Source of the DNA: Ampelocalamus luodianensis
Taxonomy: Eukaryota > Streptophyta > Magnoliopsida > Poales > Poaceae
Assembly (NCBI GenBank): GCA_036346255.1
Contig: CM070633.1
Location: 20,770,001 to 20,834,000 of the forward strand
DNA: 64,000 bases
Reading direction: 5' to 3'
Shown in pieces: positions 52,666 through 62,433 of this stretch. Each line of letters begins with the position of its first letter. Position 1 is the stretch's first letter. The notes beneath the pieces are model-generated. The model was not told the origin of the DNA. It ran no database searches and saw only the letters and a program-made list of their open reading frames with translations. The position numbers and the translations under genes are program-made.

Positions 52666-53163
52666 CTGCCAGAGGTTCAAATATTAAGACAGAGATGGAC
52701 AAGCTAAGGGGGAATGGTCAAAACCGGCAAACCAAAAAGAACAAGAGAAAACAACCACTCAGGATCTCCAACACCACTTTTACTCGAAGCTTACTGCCCC
52801 CTTGGCTGCAAGCAAGGAGGTCATGGTCATGAGAGGTAGTCTTTTGCCAAGAATCGTCAGGGGTGGTCCTTGCAAAGGACTACCGCACTAGACCATGACC
52901 AGGGAGGTCCTTAAGGCTACAACAAGGATCTAAATCGGCCCTACTGATATTTCAAGGAAAGGGAGTACATTCAACTTTATAAAGCCATATAGAGAGCAAA
53001 AACAAATGGGAGTAAGAAGGGAAATTATACAGAGAAAAAGGGGGTAAGAATAGAAAGATGACACAGGTGAGAAGAGAACAATTTATTTCTTCTTGTTCTG
53101 CAAGACACATTTTGAACTTTCTTCTAACGACCATTCTACTAGGCTGCGTCCTGCAGTCAAGAT
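52666..53163 (-). other. Gypsy 5' leader between primer binding site and gag
   Basis: About 500 bases with no credible frame. On the plus strand it contains further copies of the AGGTC/GGTCC words (52820-52915) typical of this element's LTR. Confidence 0.7.
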
Positions 53164-53175
53164 GCTATGATACCA
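53164..53175 (-). other. Primer binding site of the gypsy element
   Basis: The minus strand reads TGGTATCATAGC two bases after the LTR end at 53178, matching the initiator-Met tRNA pattern TGGTATCAGAGC with one change. Confidence 0.85.
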
Positions 53176-53806
53176 CTTGTTACGACCCGCCCTGGGGCCA
53201 CCCGAGAGGTCCTCCAGGACCAACTAAAAAGTCCACCAGGACCTCCCAGAAGGTCCAATAGGATCACCCGAGGATACCCCCAGGACCACCTAGGAGGTCC
53301 AGCAGGACCTCCCAGAGGTACAGGGAGTGGACCCGAGGAGGTTGTGGGCTAGGGATCACCCCAAAAACCTCCCACGGCCAGACCAGGGAAAGTCGTGGAG
53401 GGCTGGAGGCACCTCAGGACCTCCCACGACCGGACCCGAGGGTGGTCGTGGAGGGCTGAGACTGCCCCCAAGACCTCTACGACCAGTCCGGAGGGTGGTC
53501 GTGGAGGGCTGGGATTGTCCCCAAGGCCCCCTGTGCTAACGAGCTAGTCCCAAAGATCAACTGCTAGCCCGCACAGCAAAAACAAGTGATAACATACATC
53601 CACAAAAGACTGTATTTACACAGAAGAGTTGGTTACAAGGTTTGCTCACAAGCCTACAAGAACATAATACACAGCGGAAACAAAATAAGTAGAGTCCATC
53701 TAATACACCACAGGCAATTGGCTAGAGGGCGCTGCCTAGTTGACTTGGTCCTCATCATCATCAAGGTAGTCCTCTCCTGCTCAAAAGATTAATTTTGAGC
53801 AAGAAT

Positions 53807-53825
53807 GAGCACAACTACCGTGCTC
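53807..53825 (-). promoter_or_regulatory. LTR 3'-end hairpin GAGCAC/GTGCTC (gypsy 5' LTR)
   Basis: Perfect 6-bp stem with a 7-base loop. The 3' LTR copy at 25041 has a wobble at the sixth pair. Confidence 0.7.
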
Positions 53826-54137
53826 GCAAGTCACACCCGTCAATTAACAATATGGCATGCATATATGGATATCACAAGGGAGAGCTTATATGGTTGAGTT
53901 GCACAAAGCCATGTTTATTTCCAATTATAAGTAATAGGTTCCAAAGCATATGTCAATAATTAGAAAATCATTTGCAAGATTAATTTTACAGTTGGATAAC
54001 ATTCATCAAGAAAGTGTGAATGATACCCTCCTGTCACAAGGCTCCTTACCCAACCAATTTGGATAGAAATTCAAACCAATTCTTTTCAAGTCCTTTGAAA
54101 AACAAACCAAAGATCTAATTTTGAGCATCTTTGCTAG

Positions 54138-54215
54138 CATGTCCATAACCGAGGACGTGGCTATTTGAATAGTTTGACACTCTACAGAGGTGTGCAGCTT
54201 TACCCACAAGAGGTA
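54138..54215 (-). promoter_or_regulatory. Conserved dyad block of LTRs (copy 7)
   Basis: As at 25374 but with one change in the palindrome (CTATTTGAATAG) and one in CTCTACAGAG. Confidence 0.75.
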
Positions 54216-56804
54216 ATCCACTTATACTATCTACTCACACACTCCCAACGGTGTGTGACTAAGGGATTACCACAAGACCTTTACAATGCATTGTTCCACC
54301 GCGATCCACCCTACTCTAAGGTTTCACCCCTCCCTACAGATAGAAACCCGTAGAGATCTAGGGCCCCCTCTTGAGCCTTGTGGGAATTACACAGTCATAA
54401 AAGATAGGCCATAAAAGACCACCCACACCCCAGCCGGATCAACCGCGATGACACTTTGCAAATTAGTCGGTCAGGTCCTGCCCATACAGGACATGTGGTT
54501 GCGCGACAATGGCATAGCAAAATACACTCGCAGACCGGTCCTTAACTGACCTGGGTGACAACCTCAACCCTGGGGCATCGGATCATACGACCCTCCGTGC
54601 ATAAGCCTACACCAACCAAACAACCAGATTCGCCCAAGTCCAAACCATTTCTTTGCTTTTCAAACATCCATGACACACCAATGCCACGGTTGAACCCATG
54701 GCACACGAATGCCATGGTTGCAACCTCCAGGACACACCAATGTCATGGTTAAAAACATTTGAGGAAAAACAGTTGGTTTGCAGTTGAAAAGAAATTTCCC
54801 CAAAACAAAATTTTGGTCTAAGCATAACTAAGCATTTTTTTCTCCAAAAGGTCCTGATCACACTAAAGTGTCGGCCAGGTTTTCATATAGGTGACAATAG
54901 ATCAGGAGCAATATCAACATTGGCCATACAAAAGGAGTTAGGTCTAACTATGAGAGCAAACACATGTATTGAAATATTAAGTAAGATAAGCATGCATTAC
55001 TTAGCTTGAAACAGAAATACGTAGATTGAAATAATGGGTGCAAAATGATCAAGAGTGTAACTTGCCTTTCTCAAAGGCTTGGGTGTCTTCTTCTTCTTCA
55101 GAGAACTCTTGCTCCTCAGTGCCTTCACAGTCTACACGCGAGAAAAACAAAACAACTCAATAGAAAGGTCAATCAAGAATCAAGACAACCCCCAAATAAA
55201 CGCTAAAATGTACCAACAGAAAGGTTCTATTGGTTTGGAGGAGGTCTTAGGAGCTACTGGAGGAGGTCCGAAGCTTAAGGAAGGAGGTCCAGAGAGCTTT
55301 GGAGGAGATCCAAGAGCTTACCGATGGAGCTAGAGGGAGGCAATGAGAAAAAGGATGAGGGAGAATGGCTGCCTAGGGTTATATAGCTGTAATACCCCAA
55401 GTCTATTTAAGTGAAAAGAAAGAATTAGAGAGAAGAACCAACTAGAAAAAAATAGAATTAACAGAGGATTAGAGGGGGTTTCTGCAATTATTCGATAACT
55501 TGGGCCTCAGGCTTTGGCCCAGGAGACCCAGGAGGGGCCGGCCACCAATAAAAGGAGGGGGAAACCCTAGGGGTGGTACTGTAGCATGGCGTGCTACACA
55601 GAGCCGCCATCGCACTGAGACTCGTGAACAAGATCAGATCCGCCTCCTTGTGCCGTCTCCTTCGGGTGCTGCCGACCAAGAAGAAGAAGAGGAAGAGGAA
55701 GGGGAAGAGGGAGATGATCTTCTTCTTAGGGGTGGTTCGTCATCTCCCTGCGATTCTTCAAGGGTAACCTCAATTCCCCTTTGATCCGATGCGTTTTTGA
55801 ATAGTTAATCAAAGTCGGTATTTCTGTCTCCTCAGGACAGATCGCGTTAGAGGGACGTTTTGATATAGTTAAGTGCGGATTCAGTCTCGGGCATTTCCTA
55901 GAAAGTTGTATAGGACGTCAATAGATTTCAATGAAGTACTAGATCGTATTTTTTGGACCTCTGTAGCAAAAGTTATGAAATTATTAGTGCGACTGTTCCG
56001 CGAATCTGTCAGTATTTTGACAAGTTTTAGTAATCTGACTTGTGCGATCAGTTAAATGGAGAATTAGAGGATCTCAGTATAACGAAAGTTGTAGATAATT
56101 CTTGTAGCTTTCAGGGAAGCATAAGAACACAATATTTGGACAAACGAGCTGAAAGTTATGATATTTTTAGTGTTCTGTCCAGAGAACCTGACGTGAAATT
56201 GATGTTTTGTTAATCAGCTTAAAAAGGATATCATATGGCCGAATCAGGGAGACTCACCAACTAGGTTTAGTTGGGGAATTTGATAAACTTTCAATGAAGT
56301 CTAAGAACACCTCATTTGGACTCCTGTACTAAAAGTTATGAATTTTAGAACGTGACTGCCCACAGAGGGGACAGAACAATATTTAGGAATTGGAGTTGGG
56401 TTCGCGCTAAAGGAACTATTGCGAGTTCGTGTTTACTCTTATAGTTTGTTTGGTCCATTACTATTGTCTTAGCATTCTCTTAAATGAATTTAGGTGTGGG
56501 ACTGGTTCCGGAGGCGGCACCCTCTTCGCGTCCTTCGTTCCCGCACGGTTGAGGCAAGTGCATCGTTGTTACCTTGTTTGTGATTGCTTGGACATGAATG
56601 CGTGTTTGATGCATGTTAGTGTCGTATGGCTGTTGGAAGTGTGCATAATAAGAGTGGTGAATGTTCAAAGTATGGCTATGCTTTATTCATGAATGTTGTT
56701 ATTGCCTTTGGTACTTTGATGCTGACTAGAGATGGTGCATATGCATATTGATATCATGTTGAGGCCTAGTCTTGTGATGACCAAGCATGCACATCTTTGA
56801 GGTC

Positions 56805-56966
56805 CCCATCATGTATGTGATGGGCTTGAAGTCCCCAAACCTGTGGAGTGTGGGCTTGAGGTCCCCAATACTTGCGGAGTATTGGGCAATTGGTCCCTGC
56901 GCTTGCGAGCACAGGCATGAGTATGCAGCGACGGTTGCATACTTTGCATTACCGGTAAAATACAAA
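56805..56966 (+). other. Tandem hairpin cassette in LTR (copy 2 of 3)
   Basis: Consecutive stems are CCCATCA/TGATGGG (56805-56824), CCCAAAC/GTGTGGG with one mismatch (56834-56854), CCCAATACT/AGTATTGGG (56864-56886), CCTGCGC/GCACAGG with one mismatch (56896-56915), AGTATGCA/TGCATACT (56920-56943) and TTTGCATT/AATACAAA around ACCGGTA (56943-56966). Each of the first four is preceded by GGTCC or AGTCC. Confidence 0.82.
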
Positions 56967-57087
56967 AAGAGATAAAGAGAAGGAACCCTTGAGCATTGCA
57001 TATGCATGTGGAATGATTTAATGTCGTGCTTCTGAAAATGGATGCTGATGTGGTGATTTGAATTATGTTCTTTTATATGTACTTGCT

Positions 57088-57101
57088 GAGTTTGTGGACT
57101 C
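57088..57101 (+). promoter_or_regulatory. LTR 3'-end hairpin GAGTT/GACTC
   Basis: GAGTTTGTGGACTC with one U-G pair, between CTTGCT and ACTCTTGCTT. Confidence 0.65.
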
Positions 57102-57524
57102 ACTCTTGCTTTCTTTGTTGTTTTAGGTACCCAGAGCAAGAAAAGCATGCATGGGAGGGAGTAGCATTATGATCTCACGCACACTGCCAAGAACCTTAAT
57201 TCTCAGACTATGCCTTAATAATTAAGCAACTACTTAAAGGATTCTTCATGATTATGTTTCCACATTGATTTATTTGTAATGATGATGAGTAGCATAGTTG
57301 GATGCTTGAGGATTTGTTTAGTTGATTAGCAAGTTCCTGTTCGCTTATTGATGATTTTGAATGTTGCAATATTTAGTTATAAAACCCTTTTATCTGTTGA
57401 AACCCCTGTGAAGTTAGAAATATAAAGAAGGTTCTGCCGAAATTTAGTAAATTGCCTTAGCTTATATTTGGGTAAGGTTACCTTAGTAGCATTCCAGGCT
57501 CGTGTGGGGTTGGGGTGTTACAGT

Positions 57525-57537
57525 TGGTATCAGAGCC
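57525..57537 (+). other. Primer binding site (initiator Met tRNA)
   Basis: TGGTATCAGAGCC two bases after the LTR end; an exact match to the usual plant pattern. Confidence 0.92.
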
Positions 57538-59727
57538 GGTTGTAGGTCCGTGGTGAACAGATTAACGACTTTGGTAACTTAGCTTGTTAAAATTTGCTAA
57601 TGGTTAATTAACTGAAAACCTGACACACTGGTGCACAGTAGGATGGGGTGGGTCAAGCATTGCATTTACGCATCTGTTATGTTGTATTGATGATTCTTGT
57701 ATGAGATGATCTTACATACCTATAATATGATTCTATGATTATTATGAGTGAGAGTAGCCCATGTTGAGAGGATTGAGGTCATGGTTGTGGCCCTGGGTTT
57801 TACCAGGTTACACCATTGTTCGTGGTAAGAGAAAAGGGAAGTAGTTACCTCAGATATCTTAGTACAAGCGTTGATAGTGAGTATCTTTAGAAAAATTGTT
57901 CACTTCCTTGAATTTGAATTTGGCAACTCTTGTCCAGTTGTGGTCGATGAATTACTTTGGGTCAGTAGTTCATTTCAGTTGATGGGTTTCTTTGAGAAAG
58001 GTTGATATGTTTTTATTGGCTTAACTTGTCCCATAAAGCAATTATTGTTTTTTCAATTGTTGAGTTATTCTTGTGGTTGGTGGACTTGGTTAGTTGTCAA
58101 TACTGGCCTTTGTATTGGAGTTCCGTCTTTCTTACTGGAAAGCATGACCCATTTATTTCACTTGATGATTTGGATAATGAAAGTTTCCTTTTGCAAGTCC
58201 TATAGTACATGGAAGTTTTGATTCAATATATCTCTTTTGGGCATCTTGAGTGTTGAAGTTGAAAAGTTCTTTTATGAAAGAAAACGTTAAACCCTTTAGC
58301 GATGTCGTCTCGTGTTTAAGTGAGATGTTATAATCAGAGAAATTAGTGAATATTTTATGAGTTATCAAGTTGGGTCTGTAGTGTGGTGTATAATCGATCC
58401 TAACTAAGATCCCTAGAAGGAAAGTTGATTAATTTGATGGTACCATGTAGTAGTTCTTGTTGAACTGTGATTAAGTATATGGCTATACCTAATTGGAATC
58501 AATAGAGTTATTAAAAAGTATGGAACTTTGATGAAAAGGTTGATCATTAGAGTCGTTTAGTTTGCTAAACTTGTTAGATTATTTGGTTTCAATGGATTAA
58601 TCTAACTGTGTAGGAAGAGAAATATAAGGATGTGTTTGATCGTTGTCTTAATAGATGATAATATGTATTTTTCTTTAATTGGCTATTTGATGATCTTATT
58701 TTTGCTCGTGGGAAAGCAAATAGAGAAAGGACCATCAATTTTGTCTATGATTGAATAATCATCAATGGTTTAGGATGGGATTTAATAGGTGACCTGTGTT
58801 TGTATGATGGTGAAATTGTCGGACAATAGCATGTCTTTGATGAAAGGGTTTTGGTGTAATCTTGTAAATTGTGTAGTAGGTTCCCTCTAAAAAATAAAGT
58901 AGTTGTTGTAGTGAGGTTGTAAGAATTTGGTGTACTCTCATTTGAGGATGAGATGATAAAGTGAAATGTAACCGTTTGGTCAGCTTTTGGGGACTTTATA
59001 AAGGAAGAGTTGATTATTCTTGATATTAGTAATAAGGTCTATAAGAGATTGTGACGCGTTGGAGTGGTGATGATTTTTGTAGAGAGAAAGTAAGTTAATT
59101 GTTTTAATAACGGTTAAATGAAATGTTTGGAGTTTTGTATTCGTGATCTTTTGGGGGTTCATGATTTATGTAGTAGATAAAATTAGTTGAGCAAGGTGAC
59201 ATATGGAAAGGTTCCGTTTGGTTCCGAGGTGATGAATGTGATTTGGTATTAAAGGCATCTCTTGTTTGGTTTAGCAAGTAATGTTGTAATCAAAGGGATT
59301 GCTTTCGTTGTGTTAACGGAAAATGTTTACCATAAGTATTTGAGGTTGGAGCTAAAAAAAAAATTGTAATTCGCAACTTTCCTGTTGTCTCAGCTTAAGA
59401 GTTTCTTGGGTTTGCATAGCAATGTTTTATTATGATTTATGGAGGCGGAAAATCTCTTCTTGTGGGACTTGTGCCCTCGATTGTGGTCTTGTCCTTTGTT
59501 TTTTCGAGTTCAATGCTATTTGACTATTTCTCTTGGTCTCGTGCTGACTATTAGGAGTAGTGTTTCCTCGTGTGTTAAAACTTGTATTTGTTTGCACTTT
59601 CCTATTGGGAAAAGATTAACCGACCTGGGTTGCAAGGTCTTTTTGAGTGTAATGTGGCGATTGATTGGTGGTCAAGTAAATGATCGCAGTCTGAAATACA
59701 AGGGTCAATCTATTTGAAGAGCAGTAT
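57538..59727 (+). mobile_element. Element interior without coding frames
   Basis: 2.2 kb of AT-rich sequence with no frame above about 90 codons. Only one spot resembles pol: 'CAGCTTAAGAGTTTCTTGGG' near 59390 could be a decayed RSFLG motif of reverse transcriptase. It aligns by eye with the minus strand of 23290-24410. It is either a very old pol or the filler of a non-autonomous element; the primer site and LTR look better preserved than the interior. Confidence 0.55.
59723..59727. repeat. Target duplication of solo LTR, left
   Basis: AGTAT, repeated at 62035-62039. Confidence 0.93.
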
Positions 59728-61253
59728 TGTAATACCCCGAAAGTGAGATAAGCGAATTGCCGAGAGAGATTTAATTAATCGGGAGAGAACTAAATAGATT
59801 TACGGGAAGGACCAATTGAAAAATGCTAAATTCTTCAGTTAGAGAGGGGGGAAAACGTCGTTTGTATCCACTGGCTTGGGCCCCGCCCATGAGGGCAAAG
59901 GGTGGCGGCCAAAGGGGCGCCACTTCCCCAAACCCTAGCCGCACCCCCACCTCCTCACCTCTCCCCCCTTTGAGCCGCCACTCTCCCTCACCTCTCCCCT
60001 CCTCCACCATGCGCCCCATCCTTTCCTCCCTGGTTACCACCCCTTGCACCCCCTCCCTTGCACCTCCCCTAGTCCCCCCATTGCTGCTGGCCAAGGGAAG
60101 AAGGAGTTGCCTACGGGTGGCCGGCCAAGAAGGAAGAGAAGAGAGGAAGGAGAGGGGAGAAGAGAAGGAAGAGGGATCTCCAGCAGGGACTCGTGATCTT
60201 CGGCTGCTCCAAGGGTAACTAGCATCGTTTATTGTTGTGTGATTAGTCGTGGAACCGGAATCGATTAGTTTTGGCTAGATTGCAGTCTGTTTGCTAAAGT
60301 TGCAGTTCTGTCCAGTATATTGTACAGCCAGTTTCGTATGTTTAGAGGCTGAATTAGGAGATTTGATCTGCTAGAGTTATGTAGATTATGTTCTTAGATT
60401 TCAGTGGCCGCCAAGTTCACCCAAATCCGATTAACGGTTAGAGAGTTATGATTTTTCTAAGACTGCTGTTCTACTGCTCTGTCAGCAATTAGGCAGTTTG
60501 TAGAAAACCGACTAAAAGTGATGGTTAAAGTGGAAATATGAGAACCCCAGTATAACGAAAGTTGTAGATAATCCTTCTAGCTTTCAGTAAAACTAAAGAT
60601 CATGGAATTCTGACTAACGTAGAGAAAGTTATGATAATTTCATTATTGCTATCCAGAAACCCGACGCGAGAATGGATACTCTGTTGTTTAGTTTGGTAGG
60701 GCTAGTAAAGGGCCGAATCAGAGAACCTCACCAACTAAGTTTATTTAGAAATTTTAATTACCTTTCCAGAATGTCCAAGATCATCCTATTTGGACTCCTG
60801 AGCAGAAAGTTATGAATTTTTGAAGTCTGCTGTCTGCAGTGACCGATCGCTAGAAATTAGAAAAAACTAGACGTGATAAGAAGTTAGCGATTTCGTTTGT
60901 AATGTGATGTATGATTTTAGTCCAGTATGCTAGTCTTAGCTTGGGGTTATCTTCTTGTCCAGGTGGCAGCGAGATCCCAAGGGCAGCACCCACTTCGCGT
61001 CCGCCGTTCTCGCGCGGTTGAGGCAAGTATTCGGGTTCATGTGTAGTATTGGTTGCATGTCATGATTGAGTGGTGTATTGTTCATTATTGCCACGTGAAT
61101 GTGTTGTGGAGATGATTCTAGTTGTGTTGATGCTTGCAAGTTATGTTTAAGGTTCCTTCATGATGCTATTGTTTACATACCCTGATTACATATTGAATTA
61201 TGATATTGAAAATATGATGTTGTAGTACTTATGCATGTTGGAGCATATTGAGA

Positions 61254-61486
61254 CTTGGTCACGTCGTGACCAAGAGTACATTGTTGAGGTCCCTGTCATA
61301 TGTAATGACAGGCTTGAGGTCCCCGCATTCAAGGAATGTGGGCAATGGATACAGAGGTCCCCGTCATTGTGATGACGGGCAAAGGTCCCTATACATGCGA
61401 TGTATAGGCTCTTGGTCCCTGTGCCAGAGGGCACAGGCATGGGTATTCATTGACGGATGAATACCCCGCATTACCGGTAAAATGCG
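61254..61486 (+). other. Tandem hairpin cassette in LTR (copy 3 of 3, eight stems)
   Basis: Eight consecutive inverted repeats: CTTGGTCACG/CGTGACCAAG (61254-61274), CCTGTCAT/ATGACAGG (61292-61312), CCCGCATTC/GAATGTGGG (61322-61342), CCCGTCAT/ATGACGGG (61360-61379), CCTATACAT/ATGTATAGG (61388-61408), CCTGTGCC/GGCACAGG (61418-61437), GGTATTCAT/ATGAATACC (61442-61465) and CGCATT/AATGCG around ACCGGTA (61467-61486). Stems are 6-10 bp, all different, most preceded by GGTCCC. Confidence 0.9.
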
Positions 61487-61617
61487 AAAGGAGATAAAGA
61501 TCAAAGTGTGCATAGCATTATCATCATTTAAATATTTGAAATGTCTTAACGGTGTTGAATAAAGTTGTTTTTAGATGTTATGTCTATATGAATGTTACAA
61601 CCTTGTTGATACTTGCT

Positions 61618-61631
61618 GAGTCGTATGGCTC
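61618..61631 (+). promoter_or_regulatory. LTR 3'-end hairpin GAGTC/GGCTC
   Basis: GAGTCGTATGGCTC, five pairs with one U-G, between CTTGCT and ACCCTTGC. Confidence 0.65.
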
Positions 61632-62034
61632 ACCCTTGCTTTGTCTTGTTATAGGTACTTCTGGCAAGAACGTCATGCATGGGAGGAGTAGACATTGGAA
61701 AGCACGCACTACCTCACAACATTTATGCAATTGCTATTTAGTTTTACTTAAGAATAAATAACTGTGTGGAGACCATCTATGGATGTTTTATGATGTTGGT
61801 TGTTGGATTATTCATGGTTATGAGAATGATGTTACTTGTTTACAATCGTACGATTATTTTATATGCATGAAAGATTTGGATTATAGAAATAAAACTACTA
61901 AATGCCATGGTTATCTGTTGGTACCTCGACTTTTGTTGTTTATACAAAGGAAGTTCTGTCGAAAAATTTATAGATTGTTCTAGTTAGTTTAGTTCTTGTA
62001 GCATTCTAGGCTCATCTGGAGCTGGGGTGTTACA

Positions 62035-62039
62035 AGTAT
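62035..62039. repeat. Target duplication of solo LTR, right
   Basis: AGTAT. Confidence 0.93.
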
Positions 62040-62433
62040 ATAGTGAATTGGTTTCGATTTACAACACCTGGAGAGAATTCTATTTAAATGGAAAGTTTGT
62101 CAATGAGATAAAAGTGATTAGTGATACAACTAGTGGAACCTAGGGCAAATTATGATCCAGTAACCTTTGTCTATGTTGGAATGTTAGAATTAATGAAAGT
62201 ATGAACTCTTGATAAACTTACTAGAGTATCACAAGTGGATACTGAGTATGATTGTGCAGAAAAGTTATGGTGGTGAAGTTTAATGAAAGTAGCGGTGTGG
62301 AGGAACCTAAGCGTCGTGCTAATTAATGGGATAGTAGGAACTGTTGAGCTAATGTCAAGTATGACCCGGCTTCAACGAGTAACCCTATGGGAGTTAAATT
62401 AATTCTAAGGATATCTTGGTCAAAGAATATATT
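62040..62433 (+). mobile_element. Continuation of the non-coding element interior
   Basis: Resumes the interior interrupted at 59727. No reading frame is seen. It ends at the next LTR insertion, with ATATT as left flank. Confidence 0.6.

Larger units (their letters stand above)
24411..55387 (-). mobile_element. Ty3/gypsy chromovirus (Tekay-like), interrupted by three insertions
   Basis: A minus-strand element with 3' LTR 24411-27739, polypurine tract, pol, protease, gag, primer binding site and 5' LTR from 53178. The inserted blocks 31848-42822, 43148-52575 and everything from 55388 are later arrivals, and the remaining 1.1 kb of its 5' LTR must lie beyond the right edge. Domain order gag-PR-RT-RH-IN-chromodomain and the C-terminal chromodomain place it in the chromovirus branch; the long LTR and Met-type primer site fit Tekay. 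It is dead through stops, frameshifts and a lost protease active site. Comparing the first 230 bases of the two LTRs by eye gives about 15 differences, so it is not recent. Confidence 0.93.
53178..55387 (-). repeat. 5' LTR of the gypsy element, interrupted
   Basis: Near-identical to 24411-26619. It stops at the TATA box where another retrotransposon has inserted at 55388; the outer 1.1 kb (U3) is displaced beyond the window. It retains the dyad block (54138-54215) and the hairpin with a perfect GAGCAC/GTGCTC stem (53807-53825). Confidence 0.93.
55388..57522 (+). mobile_element. 5' LTR (2.1 kb) of a gypsy-type element inserted in the gypsy 5' LTR
   Basis: Starts TGTAATACCCCAAGTC and ends TTGGGGTGTTACA, followed by a primer binding site, so it is a 5' LTR. 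The left flank is ATAGC, part of the TATA box of the host LTR. It contains a GC-rich leader with 'GGCCGGCCACCAATAAAAGG', several AGTTATGAAA phrases, the hairpin cassette (56805-56966) and the terminal hairpin GAGTT/GACTC (57088-57101). A frame at 55500-55784 with an acidic run is LTR leader, not a gene. Confidence 0.88.
59728..62034 (+). mobile_element. Solo LTR (2.3 kb), family 'TGTAAT'
   Basis: TGTAATACCCCGAAAGTG to GAGCTGGGGTGTTACA, flanked by perfect AGTAT duplications, with no internal region. It holds the best copy of the hairpin cassette (61254-61486) and the hairpin GAGTC/GGCTC (61618-61631). Frames at 59771-60225 on both strands are the GC-rich, purine-biased leader. Confidence 0.93.

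Noticed and set aside
55500..55784. 94-codon frame with an acidic run
   Set aside because: Falls in the leader of the LTR 55388-57522; the equivalent region of the sister LTRs at 59728 and 62434 does not encode it.
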